Positions 16,710 through 25,746 of a stretch of 48,711 nucleotides of DNA are shown here, piece after piece. The notes below the pieces were generated by a model. It did not search any database. It was not told the origin of the DNA and saw nothing but the letters and a program-made list of their open reading frames with translations. Every line of letters begins with the position of its first letter. The first letter of the stretch is position 1. Location: the NCBI GenBank assembly GCA_044227985.1, contig JBGAVT010000007.1, positions 1-48,711 of the forward strand, given 5' to 3'. The DNA comes from CAZUNB01 sp044227985. Its GTDB lineage: Bacteria; Patescibacteriota; Saccharimonadia; Saccharimonadales; JAGPDM01. Position numbers and translations under genes: made by a program.

Positions 16710-17297
16710 ATGACAAAACCTCTTCCTGATAAAGCTAAACTAATTCCAACTCAAGCAAAAAAAGTTTTTGAAGGCGAAATCCACGATGTTTTTCATTGGC
16801 AACAAAAGATGTATGATGGCAGCCATGCTCGATTTGAGATGTTGCGTCGTCCTGATACAGTTTATATCTTGGCGATTAACGATGAAGAAAAAGTTGCACT
16901 ACTCACTCAGGAGCAACCGGACAGAGAGGAGCACTTTTCGTTACCAGCTGGCCGTGTAGACCCTGGAGAAGACGTACTGTCGGCCGCTAAAAGGGAGCTA
17001 GTAGAAGAGACAGGCTTAGTTATGCATGACTGGAGCTTGAAGTCTGTATCGCAGCCACATACAAAGTTCGAATGGTTTAGTTATTTTTTCGTTGCCCGAA
17101 ATGTGACAGATACTAAGCAGCAAACTCTTGATAATGGTGAGAAAATATCATGGAAGTTTGTTGAATATTCAAAAATTGTTAACCTTATGCTTCGAGAAGA
17201 ATTGTCTTGGGTGTATCCAATGACTCAGTTATTGATGAATGGCAAAGACCAACTTTCTGATATACTATCACTTTCGGATATAACAACAAATGCGTGA
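16710..17297 (+). CDS. NUDIX hydrolase (ADP-ribose pyrophosphatase-like)
   Basis: A 195-aa hydrolase with an exact NUDIX box: G-R-VDPGE-DVLSAAK-RELVEETGL, matching GX5EX7REUXEEXGU. The N-terminal extension with HDVFHWQQKMYDG resembles ADP-ribose or nucleoside-sugar pyrophosphatases. TAAAAT lies 7 nt before the ATG, so the transcript may be leaderless. It overlaps folD by 8 nt, forming an operon. Confidence 0.9.
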   Translation: MTKPLPDKAKLIPTQAKKVFEGEIHDVFHWQQKMYDGSHARFEMLRRPDTVYILAINDEEKVALLTQEQPDREEHFSLPAGRVDPGEDVLSAAKRELVEETGLVMHDWSLKSVSQPHTKFEWFSYFFVARNVTDTKQQTLDNGEKISWKFVEYSKIVNLMLREELSWVYPMTQLLMNGKDQLSDILSLSDITTNA

Positions 17298-18096
17298 ACT
17301 AAACGGTAAAGTACTAGCTGAATACATAAAAGAACGCCAAGGCAAGCAGGCGGGGCGACTTCTGGCGCGTGATGTTCAGCCAAAACTGGTTATTATTCAA
17401 GCTAAAGATGATAAAGTGATTGATTCTTACGTTAAAATGAAGCGCCGCTATGGTAAAGACATAGGAGTGGTTGCCGAGATTCGTAAAATAGATCAGTCTA
17501 AGCTAATCGAAACTATCGAAGAAGCTAATCATGATGATAATGTGCATGGGCTTATCGTTCAACTACCGTTGGCTGATAACTCGCAAGCCGATGAGGCAGT
17601 TCGTTTGGTTAACCCTAAAAAAGACGTTGACGGTTTGAGTGAAAAACCTGATTTTGAGCCCGCCACCGCTACTGCAATACTATGGTTATTAGCGGGTTAC
17701 AACGTTGATTTGGTTGGAAAGAAAATTGCGATTATTGGACAAGGCAGGCTAGTCGGTGAACCTTTAAGTCGGATGCTCGAAAGTAGCGGTCACGAAGTAG
17801 TTAAAATTGATGAACATACTGAAAATGTTTCGGAAAAAGTTCGAGAATGTGATGTTATTGTCACGGCAACGGGTGTACCAAGGTTAGTAAAGTCAGATTG
17901 GATAAAAGAGGGTGCAGTTGTCGTCGATGCCGGTACAGCAAGTGAGGGTGCATTCGTTGTTGGTGATGTTGACGACGCAGTCCGTGAGCGAGATGATTTA
18001 AAGGGTATAACCCCACTGAAAGGTGGTGTTGGACCGCTAACAGTTTGTGCTTTATTCGAGCACACGTTAATTGCGGCTGAAAACCTGACGCGTTAA
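17290..18096 (+). CDS. folD: Methylenetetrahydrofolate dehydrogenase/cyclohydrolase
   Basis: A 268-aa bifunctional folate enzyme that oxidises 5,10-methylene-THF to methenyl-THF and hydrolyses it to 10-formyl-THF. The catalytic SYVKMKRRYG segment (Tyr-x3-Lys), GLIVQLPL, and KDVDGL are present, and the NADP domain has GQGRLVGEPLSRML with VDAGT and GGVGPLT near the end. The usual PCTPxG loop after KDVDGL reads PATATAIL here, a real departure. It works with glyA at the start of the window. Confidence 0.93.
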   Translation: MRELNGKVLAEYIKERQGKQAGRLLARDVQPKLVIIQAKDDKVIDSYVKMKRRYGKDIGVVAEIRKIDQSKLIETIEEANHDDNVHGLIVQLPLADNSQADEAVRLVNPKKDVDGLSEKPDFEPATATAILWLLAGYNVDLVGKKIAIIGQGRLVGEPLSRMLESSGHEVVKIDEHTENVSEKVRECDVIVTATGVPRLVKSDWIKEGAVVVDAGTASEGAFVVGDVDDAVRERDDLKGITPLKGGVGPLTVCALFEHTLIAAENLTR

Positions 18097-18119
18097 AGTG
18101 CGCTATACTGGAGATTGTT

Positions 18120-19391
18120 ATGATTGGTAAAATAAAAAAAAGAATATATTTTCTGGTTGCAGGGTATTTTTGGCTGTGGGCCTCTGCGGTTCTAGATCGT
18201 TGGCAGCCTGAAATCATTGTTGTTACCGGTAGTAACGGCAAAACAACTCTTTTAAATCTACTAGAATCACAACTTAAAGAAGATGCTAGGTACACACACA
18301 AAGCTAATAGTGCTTTTGGAATTGCCTTTAATGTCCTGGGGCTTAAACGAACAAGCCTACAGCCAAGCGAATGGTTTATGTTATTCCTCAAAGCACCGAT
18401 TGCTGCCTTTACTCACACACCAAAACAAAAAATTTACGTAGTTGAAGCTGATGCTGATAGACCTCGTGAAGCCAGTTTTATTGCCAAAAAATTGAAACCT
18501 GACATAACTCTTTGGGTTAGCAGTGATCGAACTCACAGCATGAACTATGACAATCTCGTAGCCAGAGGCACTGCAGTGTCGGTCGATGAAGCAATAGCCC
18601 AGGAATTCTCGCAGTTCGCTCGAAACACAACTGAGCTAGTATTGCTTAAAGACCAAGCTTCAATGCTTAATCAAGTTCAGGATATTAAAGCTGCAGTTAA
18701 GCCAGTGTCTATGGAATCGCTAAAATCGTATAAACTCTTAAAACATTCGACTGAATATATTACAAAGAAAGGTAACAGATATACTGTAGCGGCTATTCTT
18801 CCAGAGGCCGCTTTTATGCAAGTTGCTATGTCGCATATGCTTATGAAGTATCTCAAGCATAATTTTGATCCTACTTTTAGCGGTTATCAACAACCCCCCG
18901 GTAGAAGCTCAGTCTTTACTGGGATAAAGAATATTACTCTATTTGATAGTTCATACAATAGTAATCTAACTAGTGTCACAGAGGTGATTAAAACTTTCAC
19001 TCTTTATCCCGGTAAAGTTAAATGGTTAATAATTGGTGATATGATCGAGCAAGGAGATAGCGAAGCCGAAGAACATAAAAAGCTCGCTAAAGTAATTTCA
19101 AAATTAGAATTTGACCGTATTATTTTTGTTGGTCCGCGTGTCGGTCGTTATACTAAGCCCGCTCTCCTTAAACTTAAAGCAGATGTTGTCCAAGCCGCAT
19201 TTGATCAACCGAAACAGGCGCTTGATTATATTAAGCAAGAGATTGAAGGTGACGAGGTGTTGTTTTTCAAGGGAGCACGTTGGCTTGAGGGTATTATATC
19301 CAATTTACTTGAAAATTCCTCAGATCGCGATAGACTATGTCGTCGTGAAGACAAGTACCAAGAATATCGTGTTGCGCACAAGGTAGGTTAG
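18120..19391 (+). CDS. MurF-like Mur ligase lacking the N-terminal UDP domain
   Basis: A 423-aa ATP-dependent ligase. After a short hydrophobic N terminus (about residues 9-25, possibly membrane-associated) the P-loop GSNGKTT lies at residues 37-43, far earlier than in full MurF. VVEADADRPREA supplies the conserved acidic metal-binding segment. The C-terminal domain has the MurF-type DSSYNSN and LIIGDMIEQGDSEAEEHKKLA. It may attach a dipeptide or another amino acid to a lipid- or sugar-linked precursor rather than to UDP-MurNAc-tripeptide. It heads a cluster with a DegT-type enzyme and FemAB. GGAG lies 7 nt before the ATG, and TATACT 10 nt before. Confidence 0.75.
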   Translation: MIGKIKKRIYFLVAGYFWLWASAVLDRWQPEIIVVTGSNGKTTLLNLLESQLKEDARYTHKANSAFGIAFNVLGLKRTSLQPSEWFMLFLKAPIAAFTHTPKQKIYVVEADADRPREASFIAKKLKPDITLWVSSDRTHSMNYDNLVARGTAVSVDEAIAQEFSQFARNTTELVLLKDQASMLNQVQDIKAAVKPVSMESLKSYKLLKHSTEYITKKGNRYTVAAILPEAAFMQVAMSHMLMKYLKHNFDPTFSGYQQPPGRSSVFTGIKNITLFDSSYNSNLTSVTEVIKTFTLYPGKVKWLIIGDMIEQGDSEAEEHKKLAKVISKLEFDRIIFVGPRVGRYTKPALLKLKADVVQAAFDQPKQALDYIKQEIEGDEVLFFKGARWLEGIISNLLENSSDRDRLCRREDKYQEYRVAHKVG

Positions 19392-19460
19392 AAGTTGGTT
19401 TTTATTAGGTAGTTAACTGCTAAAGCCATTGCTAGGCTAATAGGTTATAATGGACTTGTT

Positions 19461-20138
19461 ATGAAAAAGATATATGCACTTCATGGTTGGAGCTATAGCA
19501 CCGATAAATGGGAGCCATTATTGAATGAAATGGCTTCTCGAAATGTTGATATTGAAATTATTAAGATCCCTGGCTTGACCGCTCCGCTGAAGAAGGTTTG
19601 GAATATAGATGATTATCTCACTTGGCTTGATGAGGTTTTGCCTAAAGAAGATGTAATCCTACTTGGCCATAGCAATGGAGGTCGTTTAGCCCTCAATTTT
19701 GCCTGGATTTATCCTGACCGTGTCAAAAAGTTGATATTAATCGACAGTGCAGGTGTGCCAGATAGAGGGTTGACTAAACTAAAAAGAATTAGCTTTAAGA
19801 TAGTCGCAAAAACAGGGAAAAAGATTATAAAGTCGCCATTCGCTAAGAAATTGCTTTATAAACTCGCACGTGTACATGATTACAACGATGCTTCTGAGCA
19901 GATGAAAGAAGTGATGGCTAATATGCTGGCAAGTGATCGTAGTTTAGGCCTCAGTGAAATTAAAACACCAACCCAAATTATATGGGGGGCTGACGACCGC
20001 ATAACGCCACTTCGAGATGGTGTTCACATGAAGCATGAACTCGAAAATGCAAGATTCTCAGTAATCGAAGGTGCTCGCCATAGTCCGCAATTCACTCATG
20101 TTCACCAAGTCTCTGATTTAATTTTTGAGGCATTGTAG
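19461..20138 (+). CDS. Alpha/beta-hydrolase
   Basis: A 225-aa hydrolase with HGWSYSTDKW at the oxyanion hole, nucleophile elbow GHSNGGR, acid Asp in WGADDRITP, and His in EGARHSPQFTH. A lid-like lysine-rich helical section lies between. TATAAT is 9 nt before the ATG. It is 4 nt from the DegT-like gene, so it belongs to the envelope cluster. Thioesterase or peptidase roles are both possible. Confidence 0.85.
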   Translation: MKKIYALHGWSYSTDKWEPLLNEMASRNVDIEIIKIPGLTAPLKKVWNIDDYLTWLDEVLPKEDVILLGHSNGGRLALNFAWIYPDRVKKLILIDSAGVPDRGLTKLKRISFKIVAKTGKKIIKSPFAKKLLYKLARVHDYNDASEQMKEVMANMLASDRSLGLSEIKTPTQIIWGADDRITPLRDGVHMKHELENARFSVIEGARHSPQFTHVHQVSDLIFEAL

Positions 20139-20141
20139 CCG

Positions 20142-21350
20142 GTGGCAATATTTAATTCACTTGGTAGTAATTATCGATTCAAGCAAGTAATGCAGATTCT
20201 TTTTGGACTTGGTGATCGAGTCGATAATGATCAGTTGGTCGCAAGTCTTGAGCAAGATTATGGTGGTATTGTTACACTAGCGTACAAAGCCCGTGAAGCA
20301 ATGATGCTTGGCTTTCGTGAGTTAAATCTGCCAAAAGAGTCTAAGGTTATCGTCAATGGTTATACTTGTTTTGCTGTTGAAGATTCTATACTATCGGCTG
20401 AATTAATGCCGGTATATGCCGACATAGATCAAGATCTTTTTCATTTTGGACTTAAGCAATTAGAACAAGCATTTAAAAAAGATCCAGATGCTAAGGTCGT
20501 AGTTGTCCAAAATACGTATGGTATCGGTTTTGACATCAAACCTATTGAAAATTTTTGTAAGAATAATGGTCTAATCCTAATCGAAGACTTAGCCCATAGT
20601 ATAGGTGGCACCTACCTTGATGGTCGCACTATGGGTACGATTGGTGATATGGCGATTTTAAGCTTTGGTAGAGACAAGGTGATCGACACTGTTTCTGGTG
20701 GCGCACTAATAGATCGTCGTGAGAGTGCTCGAGAGATTGACCTGACCAAAAAGATCTCATGGCTAACGCAAGCAGTAGATCGCTTATATCCGTTAAATAC
20801 TTGGAAGATTCGGTTGCTCTATCCGATTAAAATTGGAATTATCTGGCAGGTTATAGCCAAAAAAATTGGTTTATTGCCACGTGCAGTTGATTGGCCGGCT
20901 CATGTTGCTCACCTTTTGCCATATTGGTATCAACGAAGAGTCATATACGAGCTATACCATATTGATGACATTCTGCTACACCGAAGAGAGATAGCAATGA
21001 TATATCAAGATTCTCTGCACAAGAGTATGATAAGCCCCGCTTTGACAAGCAAGAAAATTAATAATGGAACAATGATACGATATCCAGTTTTGGTTAAAGA
21101 TCCAGCTCAATCTTTAGCCGCACTTCGAGAACAGGCAGTTTATCTTGCAGATATATGGTACGATGCGCCAGTTGCACCAATTCGTTTTCAAGACAAATCG
21201 ATGTACCAGCAATCTAGCTGCCCAAATAGCGAAGATTTAATTAGTTCGGTTATAAACCTACCGACACATAGAAATATTTCAGTACAGGTAGCACGGAAAA
21301 TAGTGTCGATACTTAATCAGGCCGAAAGGGAGAAGCAAGCAAATGAGTGA
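20142..21350 (+). CDS. DegT/DnrJ/EryC1-type PLP aminotransferase
   Basis: A 402-aa fold-type I PLP protein related to sugar aminotransferases. The core has the PLP-site segment LILIEDLAHSIGG, then SFGRDKVIDTVSGGAL, where the lysine is placed as the catalytic Schiff-base residue. A longer than usual helical insertion (about residues 200-285, with hydrophobic stretches) follows. It starts with GTG at 20142, and its last 8 nt overlap the FemAB gene. It probably modifies a sugar or amino acid for surface polymers (inferred). Confidence 0.85.
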   Translation: MAIFNSLGSNYRFKQVMQILFGLGDRVDNDQLVASLEQDYGGIVTLAYKAREAMMLGFRELNLPKESKVIVNGYTCFAVEDSILSAELMPVYADIDQDLFHFGLKQLEQAFKKDPDAKVVVVQNTYGIGFDIKPIENFCKNNGLILIEDLAHSIGGTYLDGRTMGTIGDMAILSFGRDKVIDTVSGGALIDRRESAREIDLTKKISWLTQAVDRLYPLNTWKIRLLYPIKIGIIWQVIAKKIGLLPRAVDWPAHVAHLLPYWYQRRVIYELYHIDDILLHRREIAMIYQDSLHKSMISPALTSKKINNGTMIRYPVLVKDPAQSLAALREQAVYLADIWYDAPVAPIRFQDKSMYQQSSCPNSEDLISSVINLPTHRNISVQVARKIVSILNQAEREKQANE

Positions 21351-22368
21351 TTATCAAGTTAGAGAAATGAATGATGAATCTAATTGGGAAGATTTTGTCA
21401 CTGCTCAGCCTGAGGCTAATTTTCTACACAGTTGGAACTGGGGTAAGTTTAATCAGCGAATTGGTAAGGACATTATTCGGTTCGGAGTGTACCGGTCTCA
21501 ACATCTATGCGGTGTAGTACTAGCAATCATCGAAGAGGCAAAACGCGGAAGGTTTATTGTAGTGCCAGCTGGGCCGTTGTTGGAATGGGACGACGATGAA
21601 GCTACCAAAGCCTGTTTTGATGCTATTCGTAAGTTTGCTAAGTCAAAACGTGCCGTTTTTGTTCGAATTAGACCGCAGCTGATAGATACTGATACAAATA
21701 GAGCTCGTTTTTCGGAACTGGGTCTCCATGTTGCACCAATGTACCTTCATGCTGAGCATACCAGTCAGCTTGATTTAACATGGAATCAAGACGATATACT
21801 GGCTGCTATGAGGAAAAATACGAGATACGAAATTCGTAAATCAGAAAAACTAGGGATAAGAATTGAAACTACTACAGATGAAGCGAAACTCCGTGATTTT
21901 TATAATCTACAAATTGAGACTAGTAAGCGACATAATTTTATACCTTTTACATATGAATATCTTCATGAGCAGTTCAAAGTATTTAAGCAAGATAACCAAG
22001 TTGTTTTGTATAGTTCATATCTTGAAAACGAGTTATTAGCTCAAGCGTTTGTTATATTTTATGGAAAGGAAGCAGCTTACCACTATGGAGCGAGTACCGA
22101 AAAGGCTCGAAAATTCCCTGGTGCGTACGCACTACAGTGGAGAGCGATACTAGATGCACGAGACCGTGGAATGGAGCGCTATAATTTCTGGGGAGTAACT
22201 AAGCCTGAAGAAAAAGACCATCGTTTCTATGGGGTTAGTGTATTTAAGCGTGGTTTCGGTGGTAAGGATATAATCTATCTTCATGCCCACGATATGATTA
22301 TCAACAAACCGAGATATTTAGTTAATTATATCGTAGAGGTGATACGTAAACGTCGCCGCCGCGTTTAG
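21343..22368 (+). CDS. FemAB/FemX-type peptidyltransferase
   Basis: A 341-aa protein with two GNAT-like domains. It has the N-terminal FLHSWNWGKFNQ segment, RKNTRYEIRKSEKLGI in the middle, and the family C terminus RYNFWGVTKPEEKDHRFYGVSVFKRGFGG. FemAB enzymes use aminoacyl-tRNA to add amino acids to lipid II, building the peptidoglycan cross-bridge. The 8-nt overlap with the aminotransferase and the upstream MurF-like ligase argue for a joint role in cell-wall peptide building. Confidence 0.9.
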   Translation: MSDYQVREMNDESNWEDFVTAQPEANFLHSWNWGKFNQRIGKDIIRFGVYRSQHLCGVVLAIIEEAKRGRFIVVPAGPLLEWDDDEATKACFDAIRKFAKSKRAVFVRIRPQLIDTDTNRARFSELGLHVAPMYLHAEHTSQLDLTWNQDDILAAMRKNTRYEIRKSEKLGIRIETTTDEAKLRDFYNLQIETSKRHNFIPFTYEYLHEQFKVFKQDNQVVLYSSYLENELLAQAFVIFYGKEAAYHYGASTEKARKFPGAYALQWRAILDARDRGMERYNFWGVTKPEEKDHRFYGVSVFKRGFGGKDIIYLHAHDMIINKPRYLVNYIVEVIRKRRRRV

Positions 22369-22409
22369 CTGCTATAGACATCTTGTCGATAATTGACTAG
22401 CATATAGTG

Positions 22410-23777
22410 ATGAACAATCCAGATCAAAACCCAAAAAATCACAATTTCGACGATCGCGCACGTAGTTATCATGCAGGAGCACCTGCTGGAAAAATTAAAA
22501 TAGGTTTAACAAAACCTAACAAAACAAGTGATGACTTATCGCTAGCATATACACCCGGTGTTGGTGCGATTAGTAAAGATATTGCTGAAGACCCAGCGAT
22601 GAGCTGGAAATATACCAACCGTGCTAACACAGTAGCCGTTGTATCTGATGGTACGGCGATTCTAGGGCTTGGTAATCTTGGAGCTCAAGCTGCAATGCCA
22701 GTTATGGAGGGTAAATCTGCTTTATTTAAACAGTTTGCCGATATTGATGCATACCCACTGTGCTTGAAAATACCTAATATGGAGATTACTGATGATGGTT
22801 ATATTGAGGCATTATCTCAAGCAACAGCAGCTATGGCCCCAAGTCTTGGTGGCATAAATCTTGAAGACATCAAAGCTCCGCAGTGTTTCGCAGTTCTAGA
22901 TCGAGTTCGTGAGTTAGTCGATATTCCTGTTTTTCATGACGACCAAGATGGGACTGCGGTTATCGTAACGGCTGGTGTTCAAAACTCTCTTAAGCTCGCT
23001 GGCAAAGAACTGAAGAACAGTCGGATACTGATTAACGGTGCCGGTGCAGCAGGAATTGCCACAGCTAGACTATTTAAAGCGATGGGTCTGCCGATTTCAC
23101 AACTACTTGTATGTGATAGTAGAGGCTTAGTCGCTAATGATCGTTCACTCCATCCAAGTAAAGCTGAGTTTGCCCATGATAAAACTATTCCACTTGAGGA
23201 GGCAATACACGGCGTCGATGTTTTTATAGGTGTGTCAAAGGCAGGGCTTTTGAAGCCAGATATGGTTAAATCAATGGCTGAAAATCCAATAGTTTTCGCT
23301 GCCGCCAATCCGATTCCAGAAATATTACCTGAAGTAGCGAAAGAAGCCGGTGTAGCTGTAATCGGTACCGGAAGAAGTGACTATCATAACCAAATTAATA
23401 ACTCCCTAGGATTTCCTGGGATATTCCGTGGTGTTCTTGATAGTGGGGTCCAGGCAATTACTGCATCGATGCTTATTGCTGCCAGTAGTGCTTTGGCAAG
23501 CCTTAGCCACGAGGCTCCAAGTCATGAAGTCCTAAAAATACTAGAAAGCTCGTATCCTGATGAGGCAAAATCTGGTATGTTTGATGGCGAAATGTCATCA
23601 GACTATGTATTGCCTAAACAGTTTGATGTCCGTGTAGTAGCGAGAGTTGCTCGTGCGGTAGCTGAGACCGCGATTAGTGAACAAAAAACTAGAAATACTA
23701 TCGATAATTTTGATGCCTACGAAGCTGCCTTAGTTGATGAAGCGCTCCGCCGTTGGCAAACAACTACAGATGACTAA
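22410..23777 (+). CDS. NAD(P)-dependent malic enzyme, short form
   Basis: A 455-aa enzyme converting malate to pyruvate and CO2. It has AYTPGVG near residue 50 (catalytic tyrosine), GKSALFKQFADIDAYPLC, the metal-binding FHDDQDGTAVIV, and the dinucleotide site INGAGAAGIA. In fermenting patescibacteria this enzyme links C4 acids to pyruvate. I chose the ATG at 22410; a GTG directly before it also could serve. It converges with proA, and the two stops overlap by 4 nt. Confidence 0.93.
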   Translation: MNNPDQNPKNHNFDDRARSYHAGAPAGKIKIGLTKPNKTSDDLSLAYTPGVGAISKDIAEDPAMSWKYTNRANTVAVVSDGTAILGLGNLGAQAAMPVMEGKSALFKQFADIDAYPLCLKIPNMEITDDGYIEALSQATAAMAPSLGGINLEDIKAPQCFAVLDRVRELVDIPVFHDDQDGTAVIVTAGVQNSLKLAGKELKNSRILINGAGAAGIATARLFKAMGLPISQLLVCDSRGLVANDRSLHPSKAEFAHDKTIPLEEAIHGVDVFIGVSKAGLLKPDMVKSMAENPIVFAAANPIPEILPEVAKEAGVAVIGTGRSDYHNQINNSLGFPGIFRGVLDSGVQAITASMLIAASSALASLSHEAPSHEVLKILESSYPDEAKSGMFDGEMSSDYVLPKQFDVRVVARVARAVAETAISEQKTRNTIDNFDAYEAALVDEALRRWQTTTDD

Positions 23778-25018
23778 TTTCTAGAAAGCCCATCACTTCT
23801 TACGATCCATTTATAGGTTGTCAGACCTTCAAGACCAACAGGTCCTCGGGCGTGTAATCTTCCGGTACTGATACCAATCTCTGCCCCTAGACCATACTCG
23901 AAACCGTCGGCAAATTGAGTGGAGGTGTTAACCATAACCGATGAAGAATCGACTTGTTTAATGAAAGTATCAGCCGAGGCTTGATCTTCAGTAATTATTG
24001 CATCGGTATGGCCACTTCCATATTTATTAATATGATCAATCGCCTGAGCAAGATCATCAACTATTTTAATAGCAACGATTGGGGCTAGGTATTCCTCAAA
24101 CCAATCCTTCTCGTTTGCAGTTTTTGCAGTTCTGATTATTTCTCGCGTTTCTTTGTCGCCACGAATTTCAACACCTTTTTCGGTTAACTTATCGGATAAT
24201 TTTGGTAATACGTCATGAGCAATATTCTTGTTGATCACTATCTTTTCGGTAGCACCACAGATTCCATAACGCCTAGTTTTAGCATTGAGTGCTATTTCTA
24301 TTGCTTTTTTATGATCTGCTGAACTATCGATATATGTATGACAATTTCCTTCAAGATGGAGTAGTGTCGGTATCTTGCTGGTTCGTTGAATGTGTTCCAG
24401 AAGCCGGCGACTACCGCGCGGTATGATCAAATCTATTGCATCGTCGCGCGTTAGCAGCTCTGCGGTTAGCGCCCTAGAATTCTCAGTCACAACTTGGACA
24501 CAGCTTGGTGGTAAGTTATTCTCCAAAAGAGACTGCTCGATTACTTTGGCTAGAACTTGATTGGTATTGTTTGTCTCAGAACCACCTTTTAGGATGATGA
24601 CATTGCCACTTTTTAATGCCAAACTAGCGGCATCTATTGTAACATTCGGACGAGACTCAAATATCATTAGGATAGTACCTATTGGGATGCTGATTTTTGA
24701 GGTTGTAATTCCTGAATCTTGTAGTGTTTCACCATTAACGGTCCCTAGTGGATCTGGTAACTTTAATATTTTTTTAACACCTTCTGATATCCCCACGATT
24801 CGATCATGATCTAGTAAAAGCCGGTCGATAAATGCACTCGATTTTTGATTCTTTTCTGCGTCGATAATATCTAATTTGTTGGCAGCTAGGAGCTCTTCTT
24901 TATGTAGCTTAAGATTATTTACAATTGATTGCAGGCATCCATTACGGATACTAAGCTCGCTGATACTTATCACCTTTTTAGCCGTTTCTATCCCTTTGAT
25001 AATTTTTTTAATATCCAT
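23774..25018 (-). CDS. proA: Gamma-glutamyl phosphate reductase
   Basis: A 414-aa aldehyde-dehydrogenase fold enzyme, second step of proline synthesis (glutamyl-5-phosphate to glutamate semialdehyde). The active-site cysteine lies in RRYGICGATEKIV, the NADP site in ILKGGSETNNTN, and the C terminus has the family's ARGPVGLEGLTTYKW. It is last in the operon proB-proC-proA, 2 nt after proC. Confidence 0.96.
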   Translation of the reverse strand: MDIKKIIKGIETAKKVISISELSIRNGCLQSIVNNLKLHKEELLAANKLDIIDAEKNQKSSAFIDRLLLDHDRIVGISEGVKKILKLPDPLGTVNGETLQDSGITTSKISIPIGTILMIFESRPNVTIDAASLALKSGNVIILKGGSETNNTNQVLAKVIEQSLLENNLPPSCVQVVTENSRALTAELLTRDDAIDLIIPRGSRRLLEHIQRTSKIPTLLHLEGNCHTYIDSSADHKKAIEIALNAKTRRYGICGATEKIVINKNIAHDVLPKLSDKLTEKGVEIRGDKETREIIRTAKTANEKDWFEEYLAPIVAIKIVDDLAQAIDHINKYGSGHTDAIITEDQASADTFIKQVDSSSVMVNTSTQFADGFEYGLGAEIGISTGRLHARGPVGLEGLTTYKWIVRSDGLSRN

Positions 25019-25020
25019 GT

Positions 25021-25746
25021 TTATAATTCTCTTGATCTTTTTGCAGCTGCATCAACAGCCTTTTTTATTATGTAACTGAAATGATTATCTTCCAACGATT
25101 GAAGCGCTTCTTGTGTTATGCCGCCTTTGCTCGCTACAGCTTCGATTTTGTCGGCGGGTGACTGATTGCTAGAAAGTTGTTCAGCACTTGCTCTCAGTGT
25201 TGCATTGACCATCATACGAGCTTCATCGTTTGAAAATCCGTTCTGAATAGCAATTATTTCTAGCTGATTAGCCAGTTCGAAAAAATAAGCGGGCCCACTG
25301 CCGGTAATAGCTGCAAAACTGTCAAAAAGAGATTCATTTTTTAATTCAATAGTTTTTCCCCAAAGATTAATAATCTCAGAAATAAATCTTGTTTGCTGTT
25401 CGTTCAATCCTTCTGAGAAGAAAGCCGTAGTTGAGCTAGCTGTCCGAATACCAATGTTTGGCATCGTACGTACGACCGAACGACATAGAAGTTTTTCTTT
25501 AATAACATCTATAGTTTTACCTACCATGACCGAGATGATAAGTTTGTCATTTGTGAACTCACTAATCTGTTTCGCTAGTTCAGAGAACTGTTGTGGCTTA
25601 ACAGCAATTATGATGACTTCTGCTTTACCTACAAGAGAGTAATCAGTTGTCTTGGAATCAAGTATGGTGATTTTATAGCTTTTATTTAGCTGCTTTGCGA
25701 TACCACCACCAATAGTTCCGTTACCTATAATTACAATATTATTCAT
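25021..25746 (-). CDS. proC: Pyrroline-5-carboxylate reductase
   Basis: A 241-aa final enzyme of proline synthesis. The N-terminal Rossmann motif is IGNGTIGGGIAKQL, then IIIAVKPQQ, and VVRTMPNIG, and the C-terminal dimer domain has the ITGSGPAYFFEL signature and ASKGGITQEAL. Slightly shorter than the usual 260-270 aa. Its start overlaps the proB stop by 8 nt. Confidence 0.95.
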   Translation of the reverse strand: MNNIVIIGNGTIGGGIAKQLNKSYKITILDSKTTDYSLVGKAEVIIIAVKPQQFSELAKQISEFTNDKLIISVMVGKTIDVIKEKLLCRSVVRTMPNIGIRTASSTTAFFSEGLNEQQTRFISEIINLWGKTIELKNESLFDSFAAITGSGPAYFFELANQLEIIAIQNGFSNDEARMMVNATLRASAEQLSSNQSPADKIEAVASKGGITQEALQSLEDNHFSYIIKKAVDAAAKRSREL

